Source: Microbacterium marinum (lineage in GTDB: Bacteria; Actinomycetota; Actinomycetes; Actinomycetales; Microbacteriaceae). From it: a DNA stretch of 64,000 nucleotides. The stretch is from NCBI RefSeq assembly GCF_014204835.1, contig NZ_JACHMD010000001.1, forward strand, positions 1,488,001 to 1,552,000, written 5' to 3'. The notes under the pieces were generated by a model. It made no database searches. It saw only the letters and a list, made by a program, of their open reading frames with translations, and had not been told where the DNA came from. The position numbers and the translations under genes were made by a program. How positions within the stretch are numbered: position 1 is the stretch's first letter; every line of letters starts with the position of its first letter. Of this stretch, positions 47,249 through 55,684 are shown in pieces.

Positions 47249-49918
47249 TCAGCCGGTGTTCTGGAGTCCGGCGGCGACGCCCGACACGGAGAGCAGCAGG
47301 AGGCGCTGCAGGTCGGGGTCGACCTGTCCGCCCTCGGCGGCGCGCAGTCCGCGCAGGGCGCGCAGCTGGAGCAGCGAGAGGGCGTCGACGTAGGGGCTCC
47401 GCATCTTGACGGCGCGCCCGAGGACCGGGCGGTTCGCGAGCAGCTCGGTGCCGCCGGTGAGACGCACCACCCACGCGCGGGTCAGTGCCATCTCCTCGCG
47501 GACGAGGGTCGCGAGGTCGTCGCGGTCGCCGAGGTCGAGGTAGTGCCGCGCGATGCGGTCGTCGGTCTTCGCGAGGCTCATCGCGACGTTGTCGATCAGC
47601 GTCCGGAACAGCGGCCACTCGTCGTACGCGCGCCGCAGCTTCGCCTCGTCGCCGACGGTGTCGAGCGCGGTCCCGAGGCCGAACCAGCCGGCGAGGTTGA
47701 TGCGCGCCTGCGTCCACGCGAACACCCACGGGATGGCTCGCAGGTCTTCCAGCGACTCGACCGACAGCCCGCGGCGTGCGGGGCGTGAGCCGAGCGCGAG
47801 CAGGCCGATCTCCTCCATGGGGGTGACCTTCGCGAACCACGGCGCGAATCCGGGCGCTTTCACGAGCGAGAAGAACCGTTCGCGGGAGGCGGCATCCATC
47901 ACGTCCGCGACCTCGGCGTACCGCTCTGCCGCATCGCGGTTGCGGTGCTCGATCGAGGGAGAGGATGCCAGCAGTGTGGCGGCCGCGACCTGGTCGATGT
48001 GGCGCACCGCGATGGCAGGGTCGCCGTACCGGGCGAAGATGACTTCGCCCTGCTCGGTGAGCTTGAACCGACCGTCGACGGAGTGCGGCGGCTGCGCGAG
48101 GATGGCGGAGTTCGCGGGGCCGCCGCCGCGACCGAGAGCGCCGCCTCGACCGTGGAAGAGCGTGAGCTCGATGCCCTGCTCGACGGCCCAGCCCGAGATG
48201 GCCGCCTGCGCCTCGTAGAGGGCGAGGTTCGCGGCGACGGGGCCGACGTCCTTCGACGAGTCGGAGTAGCCGAGCATGACCTCGAGGCGGCGACCGGTGG
48301 CATCCAGTCGCGAGGCGAAGGCGGGGTGCTCGACGATCTCGGCGAGGATGCCGGGTGCGGCCTGCAGGTCGGCGAAGGTCTCGAACAGGGGGATCACGTC
48401 GAGCACGGGGACGGCGCCGTCGGGGCCGACGGCGTGGCGCGCGAGCAGGTGCACGTTGGCGAGGTCCTGCGCCGACTGCGTGAACGACACGATGTAGCGA
48501 CCGGCGGCGCGCGGGCCGTAGCGCTCCTGCAGGAACGCGATGGTGCGGAACACCTCGAGCACCTCGTCGGCGAGCTCCGAGCGTGCCGCGCCGGATTCGA
48601 ACTCGTCGAGCACCTTCCGGTGCACGGCCGAGTGCTGACGAACCTCGAGCTCGGTGAGGTGGAAGCCGAAGGTCTCCACCTGCCAGATGAGCTGCTGCAG
48701 GTGACCGAACGCCTGCCGCGAGGCGGAGGCGCGCACGAGCGAGTCCTGCACGGTCCGAAGGTCGGCGAGGAGGTGCTCGGGGTCGCGGTAGGCGAGGTCG
48801 GCGTCGCGCGTGCGGGTGGCGGCGATCTTGCGCGCCAGCAGCAGCATGATCCGGCGATACGGCTCGTTGGGGGAGCGCTTGGCGATGTCGGATGCCGCGT
48901 CTTCGTCGGCATCCTTCAGCCGGTGCCAGAGGGCGATGAGCTCGGTGCTGGGCGGGGTGGACTCGGCGTCGAGGGTGAGGGTACGACCGACCCGGTTGGC
49001 GGTGCGCTCCAGGCCGAGGAGCACGTGCTCGCTGGCGATGGCGGCGGCCTTGCGGGTGGTCTTCGCGGTGACGAACGGGTTGCCGTCGCGGTCGCCGCCG
49101 ACCCACGAGCCGATGCGGACGAAGGGCCGGACGATCGGGGCGCGTGCGCCGGCGTCGTCGCCCTGCAGGGCGTCGTCGATGCGGCGGTAGACGTGGGGGA
49201 CGGCGGTGTACAGCGTCTCGTCGAAGATCGCCATGACGGCGCGGACTTCATCGGTGGGAGAGGGCTTCTCAGGCCGCAGCGGCGCGGTGCGCCACAGCGT
49301 GTCGACCTCCTCGAGCATCCGCCGCTCGGTGCGTCGCTGGTCGACGCTGTCGGGTTCCGCGGCATCCCGCTCGCCGAGCAGTTCGGCGAGGCGTCGGATG
49401 CTCGACGACACCGCGCGACGGCGGGCCTCGGTGGGGTGCGCCGTGAAGACGGGGTGGAAGCGGAGTCCCTGCAAGCGCTCGAGTGCGGCCTCGGCGCCGA
49501 TCTCCTCCGACAGCCGACGGTAGGCGGTGGTGATCGAGTCGGCGGCGTCGGCGGACTCGACGCGCCCGCCGCGCTCGCGGAGGATCCGCACGCGCTGGTG
49601 CTCCTCGACGAGGTTCACGAGGTGGAAGTAGGCGGTGAAGGCGCGTGCGACTTCTTCTGCGCGTTCGAGGGTGAAGCCGTCGGCGATGGATGCCGCCCGG
49701 GCGAACGCCTCGGGTGTCTCATCGGTGTACGCCTGGATCGTCGCGACCCGGAGGCGTTCGACGTCGTCGAAGAGCCCGGGCGATCCGCTCTCGCGGAGGA
49801 CGCGTCCGAGCAGCGATCCGAGGGCGCGCACGTCGGCGCGCATCTGCTCGGGGATCTCCTGCTCCGCCTCGTACCGTCCGACGAGATCGATGGCTTCGGT
49901 GTGGGTCAGTTCGTGCAC
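47249..49918 (-). CDS. ppc: Phosphoenolpyruvate carboxylase
   Basis: Anaplerotic enzyme forming oxaloacetate from PEP and bicarbonate. The 889-residue protein has catalytic His161 in VFTAHPTEARRR, the VMLGYSDSSKDVG segment with the bicarbonate-site Lys, the FHGRGGALGRGGGP loop and the C-terminal NTG end (LQNTG). GTG at 49918 is favoured because TACCGT lies 6 nt upstream on the minus strand; an ATG 42 bp earlier would include the -10 box. The neighbouring gdhA makes this a carbon-nitrogen entry point at the oxaloacetate/2-oxoglutarate level. Confidence 0.96.
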   Translation of the reverse strand: MHELTHTEAIDLVGRYEAEQEIPEQMRADVRALGSLLGRVLRESGSPGLFDDVERLRVATIQAYTDETPEAFARAASIADGFTLERAEEVARAFTAYFHLVNLVEEHQRVRILRERGGRVESADAADSITTAYRRLSEEIGAEAALERLQGLRFHPVFTAHPTEARRRAVSSSIRRLAELLGERDAAEPDSVDQRRTERRMLEEVDTLWRTAPLRPEKPSPTDEVRAVMAIFDETLYTAVPHVYRRIDDALQGDDAGARAPIVRPFVRIGSWVGGDRDGNPFVTAKTTRKAAAIASEHVLLGLERTANRVGRTLTLDAESTPPSTELIALWHRLKDADEDAASDIAKRSPNEPYRRIMLLLARKIAATRTRDADLAYRDPEHLLADLRTVQDSLVRASASRQAFGHLQQLIWQVETFGFHLTELEVRQHSAVHRKVLDEFESGAARSELADEVLEVFRTIAFLQERYGPRAAGRYIVSFTQSAQDLANVHLLARHAVGPDGAVPVLDVIPLFETFADLQAAPGILAEIVEHPAFASRLDATGRRLEVMLGYSDSSKDVGPVAANLALYEAQAAISGWAVEQGIELTLFHGRGGALGRGGGPANSAILAQPPHSVDGRFKLTEQGEVIFARYGDPAIAVRHIDQVAAATLLASSPSIEHRNRDAAERYAEVADVMDAASRERFFSLVKAPGFAPWFAKVTPMEEIGLLALGSRPARRGLSVESLEDLRAIPWVFAWTQARINLAGWFGLGTALDTVGDEAKLRRAYDEWPLFRTLIDNVAMSLAKTDDRIARHYLDLGDRDDLATLVREEMALTRAWVVRLTGGTELLANRPVLGRAVKMRSPYVDALSLLQLRALRGLRAAEGGQVDPDLQRLLLLSVSGVAAGLQNTG

Positions 49919-49924
49919 TCGTCC

Positions 49925-49930
49925 ACGGTA
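49925..49930 (-). promoter_or_regulatory. Leaderless-type -10 box of ppc
   Basis: TACCGT on the minus strand followed by 6 nt (GGACGA) and the GTG at 49918. Confidence 0.55.
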
Positions 49931-50000
49931 GCCCGGCGCGGGGGTGCCGCTTTTCCACATGACGCCGCGCGAACGGATCCGGGGCCGCGCGCTCCCGCTC

Positions 50001-51449
50001 TCAGAGGACGATGGCGCCGGTGACGAGGAGCACGGCGGCGGTCACCGCGCCGGCCGCGGCGAGGGCGAACAGCACCCATTCGACGGGCCGGAAGACCCGG
50101 GCGCCCTGCTCGCGTCGCCCGAGGACGAACAGCACCGTCCCGGGGACGATGATGACCAGGCACAGCAGAAGGTAGGTGGGGCCGGCCGCCCAGAGGAGGA
50201 AGGCGGTGTACACGGTTGCGAGCGCCGCGATCGTGGCATCCCGTGCCCGACCCTCACCGCGTCGGTACCCCTCACCCGTGAGGGCGAGCTTCAGTCCGTA
50301 GGCGGCCGACAGGAAGAACGGGATGAGGGCGAGCGCGCTCGTCAGTTCGAGCGCGACGTTGAAGGCGTCGTCGGCGACGAGGACGACGACGAGCATGACC
50401 TGGGCCAGGAGTGACGAAAGGGTGAGGGCGCCGACGGGCGTGTCCTTCGCGTTCGTGCGGCGGAGGAAGGCGGGCAGGTCGCCCGATCGCGCGGCGGAGA
50501 GGAGGACCTCGGCCGCCATGAGGGTCCAGGCGAGGTAGGCGCCGAGGACGGCGACGACGAGTGCTGCGCCGACGAGGACCGCGCCCCAGCCGCCGACGGC
50601 GTGCTCGAGGACTCCCGCCATCGAGGGCTGGCGGAGCGCGGCGATTTCGTCACGGGGCATGACACCGAACGAGACGATCGTGACCGACGCGAACACCGAC
50701 AGCACGCTCAGGAGGCCCAGGACGGTCGCCCGTCCCACGTCCGAGCGCCGGCGGGCGTGACGCGAGTTGACGCTCGCGCCCTCGACGCCGATGAACACGA
50801 AGACGGTGACGAGCATGGTCGCCCGCACCTGCTCGAACAGGCCCTCGCCGGTTCCGCCCGACCAGTTCGCGGCGAACACGGCGGGGTCGAAGACCGTGAG
50901 GCAGAGGACGACGAAGACGAGGATCGGCACCGTCTTCGCGACACTGACGACGCGGTTGAGCGCGGACGCCTCGCGCACGCCCCGGCGGATCAGCAGGAAG
51001 AACAGCCAGATACCGACCGACGAGAGCGCGACGGCGAGCACGGTGTCGCCGGCGCCGAGCCCGGGGAACACCGCGCCGAGGGTGGACATGATGAACACCC
51101 AGTAAAAGACGTTGCCGACGCACGCCGACGCCCAGTACCCGAAAGCGGAGAAGAAGCCGACGTAGTTGCCGAACCCCGCCTTCGCGTAGCTGTAGATCCC
51201 GGCGTCGAGGTCGGGGCGGCGGATCGCGAGTCGGTGGAACACGAGCGCCAGCATGAGCATGCCGCCGCCGGCGACGGCCCAGGCGATGAGCGCACCGGCG
51301 CCACCGGTGGCGGTGGCGAAATTTGCGGGGAGGGAGAACACGCCGGCGCCCACCATCGACCCGATCACGAACGTCGCGAGCGTGAACATCGACACGCGCG
51401 TGGAGCTTTGCGGGGAGGTGGCGCCCGGCGCGGGGGGAGCGGGCTTCAC
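50001..51449 (-). CDS. APC-family basic amino acid/polyamine antiporter (ArcD-like)
   Basis: A 482-residue protein with about twelve transmembrane helices. The first helix carries FVIGSMVGAGVFSLPANFA, the APC-superfamily substrate-binding signature. The IYSYAKAGFGNYVGFFSAFGYW segment and the IGVEGASVNSRHARRRSDVG loop match arginine:ornithine or lysine antiporters of the ArcD/LysI type. Substrate is inferred, not proved. The GTG at 51449 follows TAGGCT by 6 nt. It is divergent from nhaA, and a decayed paralogue lies 4.4 kb away beside gdhA. Confidence 0.9.
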   Translation of the reverse strand: MKPAPPAPGATSPQSSTRVSMFTLATFVIGSMVGAGVFSLPANFATATGGAGALIAWAVAGGGMLMLALVFHRLAIRRPDLDAGIYSYAKAGFGNYVGFFSAFGYWASACVGNVFYWVFIMSTLGAVFPGLGAGDTVLAVALSSVGIWLFFLLIRRGVREASALNRVVSVAKTVPILVFVVLCLTVFDPAVFAANWSGGTGEGLFEQVRATMLVTVFVFIGVEGASVNSRHARRRSDVGRATVLGLLSVLSVFASVTIVSFGVMPRDEIAALRQPSMAGVLEHAVGGWGAVLVGAALVVAVLGAYLAWTLMAAEVLLSAARSGDLPAFLRRTNAKDTPVGALTLSSLLAQVMLVVVLVADDAFNVALELTSALALIPFFLSAAYGLKLALTGEGYRRGEGRARDATIAALATVYTAFLLWAAGPTYLLLCLVIIVPGTVLFVLGRREQGARVFRPVEWVLFALAAAGAVTAAVLLVTGAIVL

Positions 51450-51455
51450 CCTCCC

Positions 51456-51482
51456 AGCCTACGTTCGCCGGCCCGGTAGAAT
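51456..51482. promoter_or_regulatory. Divergent promoters of the antiporter gene and nhaA
   Basis: Minus-strand TAGGCT (51461-51456) is 6 nt from the antiporter GTG. Plus-strand TAGAAT (51477-51482) serves nhaA, with GTG at 51493 ten nt downstream. The boxes are 15 bp apart. Confidence 0.55.
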
Positions 51483-51492
51483 GGATGCCGGT

Positions 51493-52689
51493 GTGCCGGG
51501 AAGTCTGGTCGGTGATCCGTTCGCCGACCCCGGAAGGCCCTCCGTGACACTCCTCCGCTCTGCGCGGTTCCCCGCGCTCCTCCTCCTGATCGCCGCCGCC
51601 CTGGGCCTGGTCCTCGCGAATTCTCCGGCGGCCGATGCAGCCGCCGCCGTGAAGGGGGCGTACGTCGGCATCCCGGGGGTGTTCACGCTCTCGGTCGGGC
51701 ACTGGATCGCCGACGGTCTGCTTGCGGTGTTCTTCTTCGTCGCGGCTGTCGAGCTGCAGTACGAGCTGACGAACGGCCAGTTGAACTCTCCGCGCAAGGC
51801 GCTGCAGCCGATCATCGCCGCCGCGGGCGGCGTGCTCGTGCCGATCGCGGTGTATCTGATCATCGCGGGGAGCGGTGAGACGGCTGCCGGATGGCCGATC
51901 CCGACCGCGACCGACATCGCGTTCGCCCTCGGTGTGCTGGCGGTGTTCGGCAAGGGGCTGCCGTCGGGGCTGCGGGTGTTCCTGCTGGCCCTCGCGATCC
52001 TCGACGACATCGTGGGGATCCTCTTCATCGCGGTGCTGTTCACGAGCGACGTTGACCTGCTCATGCTCGGCGCGGCGGTCGTGCTGCTCGTCGTGTTCCG
52101 GCTGCTGAGTGGCCAGCTGGGCGGGCGCGGGACACGCGCGATCGCGGTGCTCATGGTCGTGGTGGCTCTGGCGGTGTGGTTCTTCGTCCACGAGTCGGGC
52201 GTGCACGCGACGATCGCGGGCGTCGCGCTGGGGCTCGTCATGTACCAGCAGCCGGCGCTGCGCACCCGCCACGCGCTGGAGCCGTGGGTGAACGCGATCG
52301 TCCTGCCGGTGTTCGCGCTGGCGGCATCGCTCGTCGCGATCCCGCAGGTGTCGCCGACCGAGCTCTCGCCCGCCTTCTGGGGTGTGGCGCTCGCGCTGCC
52401 GGTGGGCAAGATCGTCGGCATCACCCTCGCCGGGTGGCTGTCGATGTTCCTCGGCGGCACGCGGCTGGCGTTCGGCGATCTGCTCGCGGCCGGAGCCCTC
52501 GGCGGTATCGGGTTCACCGTGTCGCTGCTGATGTCGGAGTTGGCGTTCTCGGTGGATGCCGCGACCCGCGACCAGGCCACCCTCGGCGTGCTCGCGGGCT
52601 CGGCGATCTCGCTCCTGGTGGCCGCGATCCTCGTATCGTTGCGGGCATGGCACCATCGACGCCTCGCCCTGACGACGCCCGCGACCTGA
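51493..52689 (+). CDS. nhaA: Na+/H+ antiporter NhaA
   Basis: Secondary transporter for Na+ export and pH control, here about 398 residues with eleven or twelve helices. The unwound-helix motifs are present: TATDIAFALGVLAVFG with the Asp of helix IV and LALAILDDIVGILFIAV with the paired catalytic Asp residues of helix V. GTG at 51493 is chosen since the alternative ATG at 51481 overlaps the -10 box. The 3' end overlaps the mazG start by 43 bp, and the mazG promoter lies inside this gene. Confidence 0.93.
   Translation: MPGSLVGDPFADPGRPSVTLLRSARFPALLLLIAAALGLVLANSPAADAAAAVKGAYVGIPGVFTLSVGHWIADGLLAVFFFVAAVELQYELTNGQLNSPRKALQPIIAAAGGVLVPIAVYLIIAGSGETAAGWPIPTATDIAFALGVLAVFGKGLPSGLRVFLLALAILDDIVGILFIAVLFTSDVDLLMLGAAVVLLVVFRLLSGQLGGRGTRAIAVLMVVVALAVWFFVHESGVHATIAGVALGLVMYQQPALRTRHALEPWVNAIVLPVFALAASLVAIPQVSPTELSPAFWGVALALPVGKIVGITLAGWLSMFLGGTRLAFGDLLAAGALGGIGFTVSLLMSELAFSVDAATRDQATLGVLAGSAISLLVAAILVSLRAWHHRRLALTTPAT
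52634..52639 (+). promoter_or_regulatory. Leaderless-type -10 box of mazG within nhaA
   Basis: TATCGT followed by 7 nt and the ATG at 52647, inside the last codons of nhaA. Confidence 0.5.
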
Positions 52690-53456
52690 GCGGGGGAGCG
52701 CCGCGCGCCGCTGACCCTGCGCCCGCGGTCGATCCGCTGCGTGCCGCGGCCGACACGATGCGCGCCGTGCGCGATCGCTGCGTGTGGACGCAGCAGATCG
52801 ACCACCGCGCGCTGGTGCCCTACCTCGAGGAGGAGGCCGCAGAGCTGGTCGACGCCGTCGAGGCGGGAACGCGCGACGATCTCCGGGAGGAGCTCGGCGA
52901 CCTGCTGTGGCAGGTGCTTTTCCACGCCGAGATCGCGTCGCGGGCGGCGGAGGGCGCGTTCGACATCGACGACGTGGCATCCACTCTCACCGAGAAGATG
53001 ACGCGGCGGCATCCGCACGTTTTCGGCGACGCGGTCGCGACGACGCCCGAAGAGGTGCTTGTGCACTGGAACGCCGCGAAGGCGGCCGAGAAGCGCACGC
53101 GCACGAGCGTGCTCGACGGCGTCTCGCACCACATGCCGTCGCTCGCCCTCGCCCAGAAGCTCCTCGGCAAGGCCCGCCAGGTCGGGGCCGCGGCACCTGT
53201 GACCGCGAGACAGCAGCCTGTGACCGCGAGACAGCAGTCACAGCCCGAGACGTCGACATCGGACCAAGGTCTCGGGTCCCCACTGCTGTCTCGCGGGCAT
53301 GACGATGAGCGGATGCCGCGGTCCGAGGCCGAGCTCGGCGACGCGCTCCTCGCCCTTGTCGCGAGCGCGCGCGAGCACGGCTGGGACGCGGAGCGCGCGC
53401 TCCGCGAACGCCTCCGCGCCCTCGAGGAGAACATCCGCGCGGCCGAGCGCCCCTGA
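52647..53456 (+). CDS. mazG: Nucleoside triphosphate pyrophosphohydrolase MazG with repeat-derived insertion
   Basis: Hydrolyses NTPs/dNTPs to monophosphates. The helical MazG domain (about 30-150) has the metal-binding acidic pairs in YLEEEAAELVDAV and REELGDLLWQVLFHAEIA, then ASTLTEKMTRRHPHVFGD. Residues about 185-217 (VTARQQPVTARQQSQPETST and onward to LLSRGH) are encoded by palindromic repeat A2 and lie in a linker before the C-terminal helices (RSEAELGDALLALVA). The insertion is in frame, so the enzyme is probably still made, at 269 residues instead of an expected 235 or so. Confidence 0.92.
   Translation: MAPSTPRPDDARDLSGGAPRAADPAPAVDPLRAAADTMRAVRDRCVWTQQIDHRALVPYLEEEAAELVDAVEAGTRDDLREELGDLLWQVLFHAEIASRAAEGAFDIDDVASTLTEKMTRRHPHVFGDAVATTPEEVLVHWNAAKAAEKRTRTSVLDGVSHHMPSLALAQKLLGKARQVGAAAPVTARQQPVTARQQSQPETSTSDQGLGSPLLSRGHDDERMPRSEAELGDALLALVASAREHGWDAERALRERLRALEENIRAAERP
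53200..53298. repeat. Palindromic repeat family A, copy A2 (inside mazG)
   Basis: The core spans 53221-53298. Outer arms are TGACCGCGAGACAGCAGT (53221-53238) and ACTGCTGTCTCGCGG (53282-53296), inner arms CCCGAGAC (53244-53251) / GTCTCGGG (53269-53276). The left arm is present twice in tandem with a 21-bp period (53200 and 53221). Element plus duplication is 99 bp, or 33 codons, and keeps mazG in frame. Confidence 0.9.
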
Positions 53457-53459
53457 CCC

Positions 53460-53495
53460 GCCTCCCGCGCTCCGCCTCCCGCGCTCCGCCTCCCG
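53460..53495. repeat. 14-bp tandem repeat
   Basis: GCCTCCCGCGCTCC occurs at 53460-53473 and 53474-53487, followed by a partial third unit. It lies between the mazG stop and repeat A3. Confidence 0.75.
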
Positions 53496-53507
53496 AACCC
53501 GCCACCC

Positions 53508-53584
53508 GACCGCGAGACAGCACCCATAGCCCCAGACGTTGACACCAGACCAACGTCTCGGGCTCCCACTGCTGTCTCGCGGTC
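53508..53584. repeat. Palindromic repeat family A, copy A3
   Basis: Outer arms GACCGCGAGACAGCA (53508-53522) and TGCTGTCTCGCGGTC (53570-53584) are exact reverse complements. Inner arms AGACGTTG (53534-53541) / CAACGTCT (53551-53558). Same orientation as A2, about 210 bp away, between mazG and hisS. Confidence 0.9.
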
Positions 53585-53637
53585 ACACGGATGCCGCCTC
53601 CCGAACCCCCGGAGAACGCCGCCGCCGCGCGACCTGG

Positions 53638-53643
53638 AACAAT
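53638..53643 (+). promoter_or_regulatory. Possible leaderless -10 box of hisS
   Basis: AACAAT followed by 6 nt (GGTCCG) and the GTG at 53650. The same AACAAT-plus-6 layout precedes the response regulator gene. Confidence 0.45.
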
Positions 53644-53649
53644 GGTCCG

Positions 53650-54933
53650 GTGGCATCCGTGAACCCGCCGCGCGGCATGCGCGACTTCCTCCCCGCCGAC
53701 AAGGCCCGCCGCGAGCGCGTGCTCGCCGTCATCCGCGACCGCTACCGCGCGCACGGGTTCGACGAGATCGAGACGCCCGTCGTCGAGGACTACGAGCGGC
53801 TGCACGCCGGCATCGGCGGCGACAACGAGAAGCTCGCGTTCAACGTGCTGCGCCGCGGCCTCGACGCCGACGGCATCCGCGAGGCCGCCGACGACCCCGC
53901 GAAGCTCTCCGACCTGGGCCTGCGCTACGACCTGACCGTGCCGCTCGCCCGGTTCTACGCGACGAACCGTGGCCAGCTGCCCGCCGTGTTCCGCGCCATC
54001 CAGATCGCCCCGGTCTGGCGCGCCGAGCGTCCGCAGAAGGGCCGCTACCGCCAGTTCGTGCAGTGCGACATCGACATCATCGGCGACGCGACCCCGCGGG
54101 CCGAGGTCGAGCTGCTCGTCGCGAGCCTCGACGTGCTCGACGCGCTCGGGCTGGAGGGCGGCACGATCCGCATCAACGACCGTCGCGCGCTCGACGCGAT
54201 GCTCGACGTGTTCGGGTTCTCGCCCGAGGCGCGTCCGGGCGTGCTGATCACGATCGACAAGCTCGACAAGGTCGGCCCGGACGGTGTCGTCGCCGAGCTC
54301 CGCGACCGCGGTGCCGACGAGGCGGCCGTCGCCGCGTTCGAGGCGTTCCTTCGGCGTCCGCAGACCCGCGAGTACCTCCCGTACGGCGAGGCGCAGATCC
54401 GCAAGGCGCTGCCCCAGGGCGTCGACGACGAGGTCGTCGCGCACCTGGTCGGCATCGGCGAGGCTGTGGCCGCCGCGCGCGGCCAGAGCGACGTTCCGCT
54501 GACGTTCGACCCGTTCCTCGTCCGCGGCATGGGCTACTACACCGGCACGATCTACGAGCTCGCGCACCCGTCGGTGTCGTACTCGCTCGGCGGTGGCGGG
54601 CGCTACGACGGCATGATCGGCCGCTTCCTCGGCCAGGACGTCCCGGCCGTCGGCTTCTCGATCGGCTTCGAACGGCTCGTCGACCTCGTCGGAGCGGATG
54701 CCGGTGACGCGGCATCCGCCGTCGTGCTCGTCCACGATCGCGACGTGCCCGTCGCGGAGCTGGCCGCGCTGAAGGCGGCGCTCGTCGCGCAGGGCGCGCG
54801 CGTGCGGCTCGAGCAGCGGACGAAGAACCTCAAGGCGCTGCTGGAGCGCGCCGGCGCCGACGGGTACACGGGCTTCGCGACCGTGTCATCCGGGCAGTCG
54901 GCCGAGTCGCTCGAGGTCCGCCCGCTCGGCTGA
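53650..54933 (+). CDS. hisS: Histidyl-tRNA synthetase
   Basis: Class II synthetase of 427 residues. Motif 1 region begins PPRGMRDFLPAD; motif 2 is seen in FRAIQIAPVWRAERPQKGRYRQF; the histidine-binding loop and motif 3 occur in GMGYYTGTIYELAHP and SLGGGGRYDGMIG, then VGFSIGFERL. The C-terminal anticodon-binding domain covers about 335-427. GTG at 53650 follows AACAAT by 6 nt; upstream frame is repeat A3 sequence. The order mazG to hisS is not a usual pairing and the repeat separates them. Confidence 0.96.
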   Translation: MASVNPPRGMRDFLPADKARRERVLAVIRDRYRAHGFDEIETPVVEDYERLHAGIGGDNEKLAFNVLRRGLDADGIREAADDPAKLSDLGLRYDLTVPLARFYATNRGQLPAVFRAIQIAPVWRAERPQKGRYRQFVQCDIDIIGDATPRAEVELLVASLDVLDALGLEGGTIRINDRRALDAMLDVFGFSPEARPGVLITIDKLDKVGPDGVVAELRDRGADEAAVAAFEAFLRRPQTREYLPYGEAQIRKALPQGVDDEVVAHLVGIGEAVAAARGQSDVPLTFDPFLVRGMGYYTGTIYELAHPSVSYSLGGGGRYDGMIGRFLGQDVPAVGFSIGFERLVDLVGADAGDAASAVVLVHDRDVPVAELAALKAALVAQGARVRLEQRTKNLKALLERAGADGYTGFATVSSGQSAESLEVRPLG

Positions 54934-54975
54934 GCCGATCTCGCGGCACCTCTCGCCGGGCGGATGCCGCGCTGA

Positions 54976-54981
54976 TAGCGT
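54976..54981 (+). promoter_or_regulatory. Leaderless-type -10 box of the YdeI-like gene
   Basis: TAGCGT followed by 7 nt (GCGGAGA) and the ATG at 54989. Confidence 0.5.
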
Positions 54982-54988
54982 GCGGAGA

Positions 54989-55444
54989 ATGGCGACGCTG
55001 CACGTGCACACGGTCCTCCCGAAGAACGGCCCGGCGACGTCGATCGAGCTGTCCGACGCCCAGGTCGAAGAGCTCGGCGGCGGCAAACGTGCCGCCGTGA
55101 CCGTGACGATCGCGGGCCGCACCGCCCGGCTGCGGCTCGGTGTGATGGGTGGCAAGAACCTGGTCGGCATGTCGAAGGCGGCACGCGCCGAGCTCGGGGT
55201 GGAGATCGGCGACGAGGTGGACGCCACGATCGAGCTCGACACGTCGGCGCGCGAGGTCGACGTTCCCGACGAGCTTGCCGCGGCGCTCGCCGCCGAGCCG
55301 CAGGTGCAGGCCGCGTTCGACGCCCTGGCCCCGTCGCGCCGCAAGGAGCTGGCCCGTGCCGTCGCCGACGCGAAGCGCCCGGAGACCCGCGAGAAGCGCA
55401 TCGCCGCGACCGTTGACCAGCTGCGCGCCCCCGGCACCAACTGA
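54989..55444 (+). CDS. DUF1905 / YdeI-OmpD-associated protein
   Basis: A 151-residue cytosolic protein. Residues about 5-90 match the DUF1905 beta fold (LPKNGPATSIELSDAQVEEL then VTVTIAGRTARLRLGVMGGK). Residues about 100-148 form the YdeI-type helical tail (AFDALAPSRRKELARAV and AKRPETREKRIA). YdeI has been linked to resistance to cationic peptides in enteric bacteria, but the molecular function is unknown and need not be the same here. ATG at 54989 fits the -10 spacing better than one nine bases upstream. Confidence 0.85.
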   Translation: MATLHVHTVLPKNGPATSIELSDAQVEELGGGKRAAVTVTIAGRTARLRLGVMGGKNLVGMSKAARAELGVEIGDEVDATIELDTSAREVDVPDELAAALAAEPQVQAAFDALAPSRRKELARAVADAKRPETREKRIAATVDQLRAPGTN

Positions 55445-55449
55445 TCCGC

Positions 55450-55505
55450 GCGTCACCCGCGTCCCGGGCGTCACCCGCGTCCCGCACGTCACCCGCGCGT
55501 CCCGC
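55450..55505. repeat. 18-bp tandem repeats
   Basis: Three adjacent units of GCGTCACCCGCGTCCCGN type at 55450-55467, 55468-55485 and 55486-55505 (the last with 2 extra bases). They lie immediately before palindrome B1. Confidence 0.75.
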
Positions 55506-55595
55506 TGTGCACAACGGCGGACGCGCCGCCGCGACGCGCCGGCCGCGGCATCGCGACCCCGGCGTGTCGCCCGCCCGGCTCCGCCGTTGTGCACA
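55506..55595. repeat. Palindromic repeat family B, copy B1
   Basis: 90 bp. Outer arms TGTGCACAACGGCGGA (55506-55521) and TCCGCCGTTGTGCACA (55580-55595) are exact reverse complements. Inner arms at about 55531-55542 and 55559-55570 (CCGGCGTGTCGC) pair with one mismatch. It lies between the YdeI-like and SGNH genes. Confidence 0.88.
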
Positions 55596-55684
55596 CGGCC
55601 GCCGCGACCCCGCGCCAACCGCCGCGACCCCGCGCCCGCCTCCCGCGTCACCCGCCGTTCACCGCCGGGGTGTCGGCTGGGGGC

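Noticed and set aside
50650..52980. A minus-strand frame across the antiporter, nhaA and mazG
   Set aside because: Arg/His/Glu-rich shadow with no domain; the real genes show membrane helices and catalytic motifs.
53200..53584. Repeats A2 and A3 as a CRISPR array
   Set aside because: Only two long palindromic units with no regular spacers and one inside a gene; no cas genes.
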